Assembly (NCBI RefSeq): GCF_000789235.1
Contig: NZ_KN525716.1
Coordinates: forward strand, 3,849,591 to 3,913,590
Source: Wocania ichthyoenteri Th78
GTDB lineage: Bacteria; Bacteroidota; Bacteroidia; Flavobacteriales; Flavobacteriaceae
Length of the DNA: 64,000 bases
Reading direction: 5' to 3'
This document shows, piece by piece, positions 36,194 through 44,464 of the stretch. Every line of letters begins with the position of its first letter. Position 1 is the stretch's first letter. The notes below the pieces were generated by a model. That model did not search any database. It saw nothing but the letters and a program-made list of their open reading frames with translations, and was not told where the DNA came from. Position numbers and translations under genes: made by a program.

Positions 36194-38960
36194 AAAACTT
36201 TCCAGTTTCTGAAGCTTTAATTTTTATAATAGCTTCTGGTATGCCCGTAGCGACTAGATTCCCACCGGTTTCTCCACCTTTTGGACCTAAGTCAATAATA
36301 TAATCGGCACATTTAATAAGTTCTAAATTATGCTCAACTACAATAATTGAGTGTCCTTTTTCAATTAGTGCATTAAAGGATTTTAAAAGCTTTTGAATAT
36401 CATGAAAATGTAATCCAGTAGTAGGTTCATCAAAAATAAAAAGTGCTTTGTCTTTATTATTGCTTTTACCTAAAAACGATGCTAATTTTATACGTTGCGC
36501 TTCACCACCAGAAAGGGTAGAAGAGCTTTGTCCTAAAGTGACATAACCCAAACCTACATCTTGCAAGGGTTTTAATTTTGTTTTAATTTTTGTTTGATTA
36601 TTAGCTTCAAAAAAAGCAACAGCATCATCAATGGTTAAGTTTAAAATATCATCAATACTTTTGTCAGCAAAAGTTACTTCTAAAACTTCCTTTTTAAAAC
36701 GTTTGCCTTTGCAGGTTTCACATTCTAAATGTACATCTGCCATAAACTGCATTTCAATAGTTACCTCACCTTCGCCTTTACAAGTCTCACAGCGTCCGCC
36801 ATCTACATTAAAAGAAAAGTGTTTTGCCTGGTAATTTCTAATAGCACTTAATTTCTGTTTTGAAAATAAGGCGCGAATATCATCATAAGCTTTAATGTAT
36901 GTTACTGGGTTTGAGCGAGACGAACGACCAATTGGGTTTTGGTCTACAAATTCAATATGCTTAATATTACTGAAATTACCTTCCAACGCTGTAAACTGAC
37001 CAGCCTTGTCTCCAAAATCAGTTAATTTTTTTTGTAACGCTGGGTATAAAATCTTTTTAACTAAAGTACTTTTTCCACTACCAGAAACACCAGTAATAAC
37101 GGTTAACATATCTAATGGAAAACGAACATCGATATTTTTTAAGTTGTTTTCTCGGGCCCCAATAATATCAACATAATATTTTGATGTTCTTCGTGTTTTA
37201 GGAACTTCAATTTTTAAGGTTTCGTTTAAATATTGTGCTGTTAAAGAATCTGAAACTAAAATATCATTATAAGTACCATTTGCTACAACATGACCTCCAA
37301 AAGTACCAGCTTCTGGACCAATATCAATAATGTTATCAGAAGCTTTCATAATATCCTCGTCGTGTTCTACTACAATAACGGTATTTCCTAAATCGCGCAA
37401 TTGTTTTAAAACCAAAATTAAACGTTCTGTGTCTTTTGGATGTAGGCCAATACTAGGTTCGTCTAAAATATACATCGACCCAACTAAGCTGCTTCCTAAC
37501 GATGTTGCAAGATTGATGCGCTGACTTTCCCCGCCAGAAAGCGTATTCGATTTTCTATTCAAAGTCAAATAATCTAAACCAACATTTGATAGAAACAAAA
37601 GACGATTGTTAATCTCTTTTAAAAGTCTATTAGCTATTTGCGTATCATAATCGTTTAATTCTAATTGCTCAAAAAAGCTTGCTAATTTATCTAGAGGCAT
37701 TTCTACTAAATCTGTAATCGTAGCTCCAGCAATTTTCACATAATTAGCTTCAATACGTAAACGTTTACCGTTACAGGTTTTACACTTAGTTTTTCCGCGA
37801 TAACGAGATAGCATTACACGGTTTTGTATTTTATAAGCTTTAGATTCTAATTCGGCAAAAAAAGAATTTAAACCTTCAAAGTGTTTGTTTCCTGTCCAAA
37901 TGAGTTGTTTTTGAGCATCACTTAACTCGAAATAGGGTTTGTGAATAGGAAAATCGAATTTATGCGAATTATTAACCAATTGATCTCTATACCAACTCAT
38001 GCTCTCTCCGCGCCAAGGGAAAATAGCATTTTCGTAAACCGATAATCCTGTATTTGGGATTGCTAAATCATCATCTATTCCAATTATATCGCCATAGCCT
38101 TCACATTTAGGGCATGCTCCGTATGGGTTGTTAAAACTAAATAAATGTACATTGGGCTCTAAATAAGTAATGCCGTCTAATTCAAATTTATTACTAAAAA
38201 CACGTTGTCTACTATTAGAAAGCGTTTCAATAATGCATTTTCCTTTGCCTTCAAAAAAAGCAGTTTGTACGGCATCTGCTAAACGATTGAAAAAGTCTTC
38301 TTCATCTCTTAGAATAATTCTATCAACAACTAAAAAAATGTCTTTCTTATCTGAGATGTCTTTCGCTTCATCAATTCTGATAATTTTGTCATTTGCTTTA
38401 ACCCTTGCATAACCCTGCTGATTTAAGGCTTTGAGTTTGTCGCTCATACTTCGATTTTCTTCTAAATGAATAGGAGCGAGGAGCAATAATTTTTCGCCTT
38501 CAGGAAATGTCTTTAAGTATTTAATAACGTCAGTAACTGTATCTTTTTTTACTTCAGTACCAGATTTTGGAGAATACGTTTTGCCAATTCTTGCAAACAA
38601 TAGCTTTAAATAATCATAAATCTCAGTAGTTGTACCAACGGTTGATCGCGGATTGGTTGAATTTACTTTTTGTTCAATAGCTATTGCTGGAGCAATCCCC
38701 TTTATATAATCTACTTTTGGTTTATTAAGACGACCTAAAAATTGACGTGCATAGCTCGATAAGCTTTCAACATAGCGTCTTTGTCCTTCAGCATAAAGCG
38801 TATCAAAAGCCAAACTAGATTTTCCAGAACCAGATAATCCTGTAATAACTACTAATTTATTTCTTGGGATAACGACATCAATATTTTTTAAGTTATGCAA
38901 TTTTGCACCTTTAATAATGATGTTTTGTTTCGGGTTTACTTCAGAAATGTTAGTAATCAT
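36177..38960 (-). CDS. uvrA: Excinuclease ABC subunit A
   Basis: 927 residues, normal length for UvrA. It has two ABC ATPase halves: Walker A GLSGSGKSS near residue 42 and GVSGSGKST near residue 625, two LSGGE signatures (NTLSGGESQR, STLSGGEAQR) and two DEP Walker B motifs. Zinc modules are visible as CPKCEGYGD with CKTCNGKR, and CETCKGEGE with CETCKGKRF. UvrA dimers scan DNA for bulky lesions and load UvrB in nucleotide excision repair. It is monocistronic with its own promoter. Confidence 0.98.
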   Translation of the reverse strand: MITNISEVNPKQNIIIKGAKLHNLKNIDVVIPRNKLVVITGLSGSGKSSLAFDTLYAEGQRRYVESLSSYARQFLGRLNKPKVDYIKGIAPAIAIEQKVNSTNPRSTVGTTTEIYDYLKLLFARIGKTYSPKSGTEVKKDTVTDVIKYLKTFPEGEKLLLLAPIHLEENRSMSDKLKALNQQGYARVKANDKIIRIDEAKDISDKKDIFLVVDRIILRDEEDFFNRLADAVQTAFFEGKGKCIIETLSNSRQRVFSNKFELDGITYLEPNVHLFSFNNPYGACPKCEGYGDIIGIDDDLAIPNTGLSVYENAIFPWRGESMSWYRDQLVNNSHKFDFPIHKPYFELSDAQKQLIWTGNKHFEGLNSFFAELESKAYKIQNRVMLSRYRGKTKCKTCNGKRLRIEANYVKIAGATITDLVEMPLDKLASFFEQLELNDYDTQIANRLLKEINNRLLFLSNVGLDYLTLNRKSNTLSGGESQRINLATSLGSSLVGSMYILDEPSIGLHPKDTERLILVLKQLRDLGNTVIVVEHDEDIMKASDNIIDIGPEAGTFGGHVVANGTYNDILVSDSLTAQYLNETLKIEVPKTRRTSKYYVDIIGARENNLKNIDVRFPLDMLTVITGVSGSGKSTLVKKILYPALQKKLTDFGDKAGQFTALEGNFSNIKHIEFVDQNPIGRSSRSNPVTYIKAYDDIRALFSKQKLSAIRNYQAKHFSFNVDGGRCETCKGEGEVTIEMQFMADVHLECETCKGKRFKKEVLEVTFADKSIDDILNLTIDDAVAFFEANNQTKIKTKLKPLQDVGLGYVTLGQSSSTLSGGEAQRIKLASFLGKSNNKDKALFIFDEPTTGLHFHDIQKLLKSFNALIEKGHSIIVVEHNLELIKCADYIIDLGPKGGETGGNLVATGIPEAIIKIKASETGKFLKIKL

Positions 38961-38983
38961 AAGCTTTTAAAAGAATAATTTCG

Positions 38984-38991
38984 CAAAGATA
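38984..38991 (-). promoter_or_regulatory. Candidate -7 promoter box for uvrA
   Basis: Minus-strand TATCTTTG fits TAnnTTTG and lies 23 bases upstream of the ATG. No LexA-like palindrome is obvious beside it. Confidence 0.45.
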
Positions 38992-39127
38992 CTATAAGTA
39001 AATCAGCTTAAAAAATAGATTATTGTTTAATGAAATGTTAAAAAAAATAGATTTTTTTTGTTTTATAGGAATGATTGTTGTTATATTTGATTTCTCAATC
39101 AAAAAACAACTCTCGCTTATAGCATAA

Positions 39128-39191
39128 CATTACTTTAAAAAAAATTAACCCCAAGCAATGAGGCATTTCGCTTCGATGCATTAAAGTAATG
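39128..39191 (+). promoter_or_regulatory. Inverted repeat whose 3' arm covers the sigma-factor start codon
   Basis: CATTACTTTAA (39128-39138) is perfectly complementary to TTAAAGTAATG (39181-39191), and the ATG at 39189 is inside the second arm. The loop has an inner GCAT/ATGC pairing (around 39163-39179). If transcribed, the hairpin would hide the first start codon; a second in-frame ATG follows at 39195. Confidence 0.55.
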
Positions 39192-39779
39192 ATTATGAAA
39201 TACAAACTTGTTTCTGATGCTATTTTAGTTAGCAACTATATTAAAGGTGATGAAAGTGCTTTAGAAATTCTTATAACAAGGCACAAACAAAAAATTTACA
39301 GTTTTATTTATTCTAAAGTTTACGACAGAGATGTTGCTGAAGATATTTTTCAAGACACATTCATTAAAGTTATTCGTACACTTAAACGTGGTGCATACAA
39401 TGAAGAAGGGAAGTTTTTACCATGGGTAATGCGTATTTCTCATAATTTAGTTATTGACTTTTTTAGAAAAAATAATAGAATGCCAAAATTTGATAATAGT
39501 GGCGATTTTAGTATTTTTTCTGTACTTAGTGATAATAGTTTGAATGCTGAAAAAGCCATTATTAAAGAACAAGTAGAAAATGATGTGAGGCGTTTAGTTG
39601 ATGAACTGCCTGAAGACCAAAAAGAGGTGCTAATGATGCGAATTTATAATGATATGAGCTTTAAAGAAATCTCAGATCGAACAGGTGTTAGTATCAATAC
39701 AGCTCTAGGACGCATGAGATATGCATTAATAAATTTAAGAAAGATAATAGATAAGCATAATATAGTTTTAACAAACTAG
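39189..39779 (+). CDS. ECF-type RNA polymerase sigma factor (sigma-70 family)
   Basis: 196 residues. Region 2 spans about 10-80 (LVSNYIKGDESALEILI, then DVAEDIFQDTFIKVIRTL and LPWVMRISHNLVIDFFRK), region 4 about 130-185 (LPEDQKEVLMMRIYNDMSF..I, then a helix-turn-helix with SINTALGRMRYAL). It directs core polymerase to its own promoters. No anti-sigma factor gene follows, unlike FecI/FecR pairs; this form is widespread in flavobacteria as a housekeeping-like single gene. A 48-codon ORF lies 55 bases downstream. ATG 39189 and ATG 39195 are both possible starts. Confidence 0.92.
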   Translation: MIMKYKLVSDAILVSNYIKGDESALEILITRHKQKIYSFIYSKVYDRDVAEDIFQDTFIKVIRTLKRGAYNEEGKFLPWVMRISHNLVIDFFRKNNRMPKFDNSGDFSIFSVLSDNSLNAEKAIIKEQVENDVRRLVDELPEDQKEVLMMRIYNDMSFKEISDRTGVSINTALGRMRYALINLRKIIDKHNIVLTN

Positions 39780-39834
39780 CACAATAAAGTAAATTTTGCT
39801 GCGTTACTTAATAAATAACCCATAATTTGTTAAA

Positions 39835-39981
39835 ATGGCAAAACTTTACTCTGAAAATTCTATTAAAAATTTAAACGATCTAAAACCGAAGGAAGAAACG
39901 GTTAATTTTCTTCTAAATTATTCTAAGGCTTTAAGTGTTATAAATTGTAATAAAATGAAGTTTGAAGCGCTTCTAAACTAA
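39835..39981 (+). CDS. Small 48-residue protein downstream of the sigma factor
   Basis: An ORF that runs from ATG 39835 to TAA 39981 and begins MAKLYSENSIKNLNDLKPK, then FLLNYSKALSVI and a C-terminal FEALLN. I recall short ORFs with a FLLNYSK-like core in the same position behind ECF sigma genes in other flavobacteria, so I treat it as real, but that is memory and not a search. It has no membrane segment. A terminator follows seven bases after its stop, which makes it the last gene of the sigma transcript. Function unknown; a modulator of the sigma factor is a guess from position. Confidence 0.65.
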   Translation: MAKLYSENSIKNLNDLKPKEETVNFLLNYSKALSVINCNKMKFEALLN

Positions 39982-39988
39982 ATTTTGG

Positions 39989-40027
39989 AAAAGTCCTGAG
40001 ATGTTTGTTAATCATCAGGACTTTTTT
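39989..40027. terminator. Bidirectional terminator
   Basis: AAGTCCTGA pairs with TCAGGACTT around a 12-base loop, with T and A runs on either side. It closes the sigma-factor unit and, on the minus strand, the nth gene, overlapping its last codons. Confidence 0.88.
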
Positions 40028-40674
40028 AGTTTATAGTATTCGTTTAAAACGGACTTTCTTCCCACAGTTTTGGTTATAATGTCTTTTTCTAAATCCCAGC
40101 CTCTAGCCGGAGAATACTCTCGTCCATACCAAATAATTTGTAAATGTAAATCGTTCCATAATTCTTTTGGAAATAGGCGTTTTGCATCTTTTTCAGTCTG
40201 TACCACGTTTTTACCATTACTTAAATTCCACCTATACATTAGTCGATGGATATGTGTGTCTACCGGAAAAGCAGGTATACCAAAAGCTTGAGACATAACT
40301 ACGCTAGCTGTTTTATGACCAACAGCAGGCAGTTCTTCAAGGGATTCAAAACTTTGAGGCACTTTACCATTATGTTTTTCAATAAGAATTTTAGATAACC
40401 CGTAAATACCTTTACTTTTCATGGGAGACAAGCCAACAGGCTTTATAATCTCTCTTATTTCTTCAGCAGAAAGCTTAACCATATCATACGGATTATCTGC
40501 TTTTTCAAAAAGTAAAGGGGTTATTTTGTTAACACGAACATCGGTACTTTGTGCAGACATTAAAACTGCTATAAGTAGTGTATATGGATCTTTATGATCT
40601 AATGGAATGGGGATTTCTGGATATAGTTTATATAGTGTATTAATAATAAAGTTAACTTTCTCTGTTTTAGTCAT
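40015..40674 (-). CDS. nth: Endonuclease III family DNA glycosylase without the Fe-S cluster
   Basis: 219 residues. The helix-hairpin-helix LPAVGHKTA carries the catalytic Lys121, and PVDTHIHR carries Asp139; LMSAQSTD is the usual entry motif. These enzymes remove oxidised pyrimidines and nick the abasic strand. The C-terminal part, where Nth proteins normally bind a 4Fe-4S cluster with four Cys, reads WYGREYSPARGWDLEKD and has no Cys; the whole protein contains none. The frame is otherwise full length, so this is a cluster-less form and not a truncation. It diverges from bcp with only 35 bases between the starts. Confidence 0.92.
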   Translation of the reverse strand: MTKTEKVNFIINTLYKLYPEIPIPLDHKDPYTLLIAVLMSAQSTDVRVNKITPLLFEKADNPYDMVKLSAEEIREIIKPVGLSPMKSKGIYGLSKILIEKHNGKVPQSFESLEELPAVGHKTASVVMSQAFGIPAFPVDTHIHRLMYRWNLSNGKNVVQTEKDAKRLFPKELWNDLHLQIIWYGREYSPARGWDLEKDIITKTVGRKSVLNEYYKLKKS

Positions 40675-40680
40675 AAGTTG

Positions 40681-40688
40681 TATTTTTG
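40681..40688 (+). promoter_or_regulatory. Candidate -7 promoter box for bcp
   Basis: TATTTTTG lies 21 bases upstream of the ATG at 40710. Its position argues against the alternative TTG start at 40686, which would fall inside the box. Confidence 0.5.
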
Positions 40689-40709
40689 ATAAAAATCAAA
40701 GTTATAACT

Positions 40710-41162
40710 ATGAACACACTAAAACAAGGTGATGCCGTTCCTAATTTTACGGCTAAAGATGAACAAGGAAATATAATTTCATTAAGTGGTTACAAAGGAA
40801 AAAAGTTAGTGGTCTTTTTTTACCCTAAAGCAAACACACCGGGTTGTACCGTAGAAGCTTGTAATTTGCGAGACAATTATGATGTTTTAAAAGAAAAAGG
40901 TTATGAGTTGTTAGGTGTAAGTGCAGATTCTGCTAAAAAACAATCTAATTTTAAAAATAAATTTAATTTCCCTTTTCCCTTATTAGCAGATGAAGATAAA
41001 ACGGTAATTAACGCTTTTGGTGTTTGGGGGCTAAAAAAGTTTATGGGTAGAGAGTATGATGGCATTCACAGAAAAACATTTATTATTGATGAAAATGGGA
41101 TAGTAGAGCGCGTTATTGATAAAGTAAAAACTAAAGATCATGCCGCTCAAATATTAGAGTAG
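40710..41162 (+). CDS. bcp: Thioredoxin-dependent thiol peroxidase (Bcp/PrxQ)
   Basis: 150 residues from ATG 40710; a TTG eight codons upstream is less likely because it overlaps the promoter box. PNTPGCTVEAC-type motif is present as ANTPGCTVEACNLRD, with the peroxidatic Cys46 and the resolving Cys51 five residues apart, as in PrxQ. The enzyme reduces hydrogen peroxide and organic peroxides in the cytosol using thioredoxin. No signal peptide. It is divergent from nth, so two oxidative-damage genes share one promoter gap. Confidence 0.95.
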   Translation: MNTLKQGDAVPNFTAKDEQGNIISLSGYKGKKLVVFFYPKANTPGCTVEACNLRDNYDVLKEKGYELLGVSADSAKKQSNFKNKFNFPFPLLADEDKTVINAFGVWGLKKFMGREYDGIHRKTFIIDENGIVERVIDKVKTKDHAAQILE

Positions 41163-41163
41163 G

Positions 41164-41204
41164 TGCTAAAAAAAGGCTTTGTTTAACAAAGCCTTTTTTT
41201 AGCA
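41164..41204. terminator. Long bidirectional terminator
   Basis: An 18-base arm (TGCTAAAAAAAGGCTTTG) is perfectly repeated in reverse around a TTTAA loop; the GGCTTTG/CAAAGCC core with A and T runs can stop transcription from both sides. Confidence 0.92.
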
Positions 41205-41209
41205 CACAA

Positions 41210-42688
41210 TTATTTTTTTACTGTCCTTTTCTTAATAGTTATAGATTTTAAAGGCTTACGGGTGTAACCAAATAATCTGTAGTCTTTAATTAAATCTGCT
41301 GTGCCTTCTGGTAACATATCTTCCCAACCACGATCTCCGTTTTCAATTTTCTGAAGAATTTCTCTGGAAAAAATGCTCATAATGCTAGTGTCGTAATCTT
41401 CAATATCTATTACTTTTCCATTGTATTTAAAGAATTTATAAAGTTCTTTCATGCGCGGATAAACCTTCAAGTTTTTACTGTTAATTAATTCTCCAGTTTC
41501 TGGGTCAAGCATAGGGTATAAGTATACTTTTAAATCTTTAAAAAATAATTTACCAAATGCTTCAAGAATACCACCACTTAAATGGCGATAGTATTTTTCG
41601 TCAAAAATATCAATCAAATTATTAACACCCATTGCAAGTCCCATTCTAGCTTTGGTATATGAAGAGAAATATTCAACGACTTTATAGTATTCTTGGAAAT
41701 TGGAAATCATTACAGATTGTCCGAGCGAGCATAATAAATCTGCTCTATCCATAAAATCTTGCTCGTCTATTTCGCCTTCTGCCCGCAAGTTAGATAAGGT
41801 TATTTCAAATACTACTTCGGTTTTATCAGCATTTACCTTATTTTCTTTAATAAACATTTCGTATGATTTCTCATACATAGCCATATTCACCTTAGTTACA
41901 GGTCTAAAACTACCTCGTAACGCTAGAATGTTTTTTTTATATAAAACTTTTGCAGGAAGTACATTGTTCCCATCTGGACCAAACATAACGGCATCTGTCA
42001 TACCGTTTTTAACTAACTGTAAACTCATTAGTCTATTATCTACATCTTTAAAAACTGGACCAGAAAAGTTAATGGTGTCAATTTCTAATTGATCTTTATC
42101 TAAATGATCATATAAATAACGTAGTAATTTTTTTGGTTCGTTATACTTGTAAAAAGCTCCATAGATAAGGTTTGTTCCTAAAGCACCTAAGGTTTCTTGC
42201 TGTAAACGAGCATCTGTTTCTTTAAAACGAACATGTAATATTATTTCATTGTACCCACCACCAGATTCAACTTGATATTTAATTCCTACCCAACCGTGAC
42301 CTTTAAATTTTTTTGCAAAATCTATAGTAGCAACGGTATTGGCGTATGTAAAAAATATTTTATTTGGATGTTTATCGCGCGTAATACGCTTCTCCATAAG
42401 ACTCATTTCATGAGAAAGCATTTTACGCAAACGTGCTTCGGTTACATAGCGCCTGTCATCTTCAATTCCATAGATAGCATCACTAAAATCTTTATCGTAA
42501 GCAGACATTGCTTTTGCTATAGTTCCCGATGCGCCACCAGCTCTAAAAAAATGACGACATGTTTCTTGACCTGCACCAATTTCAGCAAATGTTCCGTAAA
42601 TATTTTCGTTTAAATTTATACGTAGTGCTTTAGATTTTAATGACGGAATATCATCAAATTCTTTATCCCCCTTTATGGTAATTTCCAT
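41210..42688 (-). CDS. Conserved cytoplasmic protein of unknown function, 492 residues
   Basis: I recognise the type (opening MEITIKGDKEFDDIPSLKSKALRINLNENIYGTFAEIGAGQE by position, then RHFFRAGGASGTIAKAMSAY) as a large conserved protein found in many flavobacteria, but not its function. No signal peptide or membrane helix is visible, and the C-terminus is basic (about 470-492). The FAEIGAGQE loop resembles a nucleotide-binding turn, but no complete Rossmann or P-loop motif follows. I recall such proteins being labelled nicotinate-nucleotide adenylyltransferase; the H/TxGH motif of that family is absent, so I do not use the name. It is monocistronic, with a near-consensus promoter and a strong terminator. 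Confidence 0.7.
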   Translation of the reverse strand: MEITIKGDKEFDDIPSLKSKALRINLNENIYGTFAEIGAGQETCRHFFRAGGASGTIAKAMSAYDKDFSDAIYGIEDDRRYVTEARLRKMLSHEMSLMEKRITRDKHPNKIFFTYANTVATIDFAKKFKGHGWVGIKYQVESGGGYNEIILHVRFKETDARLQQETLGALGTNLIYGAFYKYNEPKKLLRYLYDHLDKDQLEIDTINFSGPVFKDVDNRLMSLQLVKNGMTDAVMFGPDGNNVLPAKVLYKKNILALRGSFRPVTKVNMAMYEKSYEMFIKENKVNADKTEVVFEITLSNLRAEGEIDEQDFMDRADLLCSLGQSVMISNFQEYYKVVEYFSSYTKARMGLAMGVNNLIDIFDEKYYRHLSGGILEAFGKLFFKDLKVYLYPMLDPETGELINSKNLKVYPRMKELYKFFKYNGKVIDIEDYDTSIMSIFSREILQKIENGDRGWEDMLPEGTADLIKDYRLFGYTRKPLKSITIKKRTVKK

Positions 42689-42716
42689 ATCTTTTTTGAG
42701 TTAGTAGTAATAGTTA

Positions 42717-42746
42717 CAAAGGTATTAAATAACTATAGCAAACAAA
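42717..42746 (-). promoter_or_regulatory. Near-consensus Bacteroidota promoter (-33 TTTG, -7 TACCTTTG)
   Basis: On the minus strand TTTG (42746-42743), 18 bases, then TACCTTTG (42724-42717). It lies 28 bases upstream of the ATG at 42688 and is the best promoter match in the window. Confidence 0.65.
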
Positions 42747-42756
42747 AAAATAAGCT

Positions 42757-42764
42757 TATTTTTG
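42757..42764 (+). promoter_or_regulatory. Candidate -7 promoter box for the MBL-fold gene
   Basis: TATTTTTG lies 18 bases before the TTG start at 42783 and supports that unusual start. Confidence 0.45.
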
Positions 42765-42782
42765 TGATTTAATATTAGTTTT

Positions 42783-43544
42783 TTGAAAATTACATTTCTT
42801 GGTACGGGCACATCTCAAGGTATTCCAGTTATTGGGAGTAAACACCCAGTATGCTTAAGTAAAAACCCCAAAGATAAACGATTAAGAGTATCTGTTTTGG
42901 TAGAGTGGGATGATTTTGCTTATGTGATAGATTGCGGGCCAGATTTTAGGCAGCAAATGTTGCGGAGTAAATGTGAAAAAATCAATGGTATTCTATTTAC
43001 GCATGAACATTCTGATCATGTTGCAGGTTTAGATGATATTAGACCTTTGTGTTACATGAATGGTGACATGAATATTTATGCTCACGAACGTGTGATTAAA
43101 TCTATAAAAAATAGGTTTGATTACATTTTTAAAACTGAAAACAAATACCCTGGCGCACCAACTGTAATAACAAATGTTATTAATAATAAGCCGTTTAATT
43201 TATCTGGACTTGAAGTTATACCAATAAATGCAAATCATTATTTTGTCCAGGTTTTTGGTTTTAGATTTAATGATTTCGCCTATTTAACTGATATAAAAAC
43301 AGTTGATGATAATGAACTTGAGAAGCTTAAAAAGCTTAAGATTTTGGTGATTAATGCGTTACGCATAGAGCCTCATATTTCTCATTTTAATTTAGATGAA
43401 GCTTTGCAATTCGTTGATAAAGTGAAGCCGAAAAAAGCTTATTTTACACATATAAGCCATTTGTTAGGCTTTCATGATGAAGTGCAACGCAGGCTTCCAG
43501 AAAATATTTTTCTTGCCTACGACGGCTTGCAATTAACTCTATAA
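42783..43544 (+). CDS. MBL-fold metallohydrolase, PhnP / cyclic phosphodiesterase type
   Basis: 253 residues with a TTG start: MKITFLGTGTSQGIPVIG is the first strand and loop of the PhnP/RNase Z branch. FTHEHSDHVAGLDD is the HxHxDH metal motif, further His residues lie in NANHYF and FTHISH, and the bridging Asp in YLTDIK. These enzymes cleave phosphodiesters such as 1,2-cyclic phosphates; without phn genes nearby the substrate is uncertain. A second gene follows after 10 bases, so the two form a unit. Confidence 0.88.
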   Translation: MKITFLGTGTSQGIPVIGSKHPVCLSKNPKDKRLRVSVLVEWDDFAYVIDCGPDFRQQMLRSKCEKINGILFTHEHSDHVAGLDDIRPLCYMNGDMNIYAHERVIKSIKNRFDYIFKTENKYPGAPTVITNVINNKPFNLSGLEVIPINANHYFVQVFGFRFNDFAYLTDIKTVDDNELEKLKKLKILVINALRIEPHISHFNLDEALQFVDKVKPKKAYFTHISHLLGFHDEVQRRLPENIFLAYDGLQLTL

Positions 43545-43554
43545 AAAGCAAAAG

Positions 43555-44055
43555 ATGAAACAAAGAATTTTTATGTATTTATTTGTGTTTTCGGCATTAT
43601 TAGTGCTGTTTCAGTATGTGAATTCTAAACGTGTGTTTGAAGATTTGAATAACAAATTAGAAGAACATAAATTGAAATCTGAAAAATATAAAGATTCCTT
43701 GAAGACAATACAAGATGAAGTTTTAAATCTATCATATTTTAATTTAGATAGAAATGAAGATGCTATAAGTTATTTTGAAAATGATGGCTATAATGTAGAC
43801 GAATTAATTCCTTTTATTAAAGATGAACTTTATAAGCTAAACGAAATCAAAGGAGAACACCCCATAGTGCCGTATGCAGCAAGCGAAGGCAGAAAAATGC
43901 TGATTAACACAGTTAAAATGCTAAACCACAAATGGATTATTGCTGATTTTTCTGATGGTGAATTTTGGGGGGAATTATTTTTAACTTACGAAATAACAGA
44001 GGATAAACAGCTAAAATTCAATTTAGTAGAATCATTTTTATATCCTTTCGATTAA
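43555..44055 (+). CDS. Unknown membrane-anchored protein with coiled coil
   Basis: 166 residues. One N-terminal membrane helix (about 5-21) is followed by a charged coiled-coil-like helix (about 26-58) and a compact domain with YFENDGYNVDELIPFIKDEL and HKWIIADFSDGEFWGELFL. It is probably held in the inner membrane with the domain facing the periplasm. The pattern is familiar from flavobacterial genomes, where it is sometimes just called 'hydrolase' without evidence. It follows the MBL-fold gene by 10 bases and ends one base from the stop of the converging lipoprotein gene. Confidence 0.65.
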   Translation: MKQRIFMYLFVFSALLVLFQYVNSKRVFEDLNNKLEEHKLKSEKYKDSLKTIQDEVLNLSYFNLDRNEDAISYFENDGYNVDELIPFIKDELYKLNEIKGEHPIVPYAASEGRKMLINTVKMLNHKWIIADFSDGEFWGELFLTYEITEDKQLKFNLVESFLYPFD

Positions 44056-44427
44056 CTATTTAGTAGCCTTATAAGCGATTCCTTTTTGCTTTTTTGTTTC
44101 ACCAACATAAGAGTATTCAAAAGTATACGACGAATCTGTTGTCGTTAAAATTTTTAGGTGAACATCTTTCCTTTCAGCCATATTTTTGGGGTTAATAGTC
44201 TTAAAAATAACTTCACAATCGTTTATCCATCGTAATTTTGATGAATCTATTTTCTTGTTATAGGTTTCAATTTGTAAATTTTCAGTTCTTCTAAAAGAGG
44301 ATTTGTATAACACATCATTTATTAATACCTCGCTATAAAACTTCCCCGTTTTATAATCTTTACAATTTCTTGAAGTTTCGTAACAACTTAAAACGCTAAA
44401 CAATAAAAGAAAACATAGTAAACGCAT
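44056..44427 (-). CDS. Small lipoprotein of unknown function
   Basis: 123 residues with a lipoprotein signal: a hydrophobic stretch and the lipobox VLSC at about residue 15. The mature part contains RNCKDYKTGKF and LRWINDCEVIF..NPKNMAE, a pattern I know from short flavobacterial lipoproteins that are often mislabelled 'DNA topoisomerase IV'; nothing in it resembles a topoisomerase. Two conserved Cys residues (in RNCK and NDCE) could form a disulfide outside the cytoplasm. Function unknown. Confidence 0.7.
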   Translation of the reverse strand: MRLLCFLLLFSVLSCYETSRNCKDYKTGKFYSEVLINDVLYKSSFRRTENLQIETYNKKIDSSKLRWINDCEVIFKTINPKNMAERKDVHLKILTTTDSSYTFEYSYVGETKKQKGIAYKATK

Positions 44428-44464
44428 AAAAAATATTTTTGAGCAAAGCTACTAAAGAAAGCTG

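Noticed and set aside
41210-42688. Naming the conserved unknown as nicotinate-nucleotide adenylyltransferase
   Set aside because: No H/TxGH nucleotide-transferase motif is visible; the name would rest on annotation habit only.
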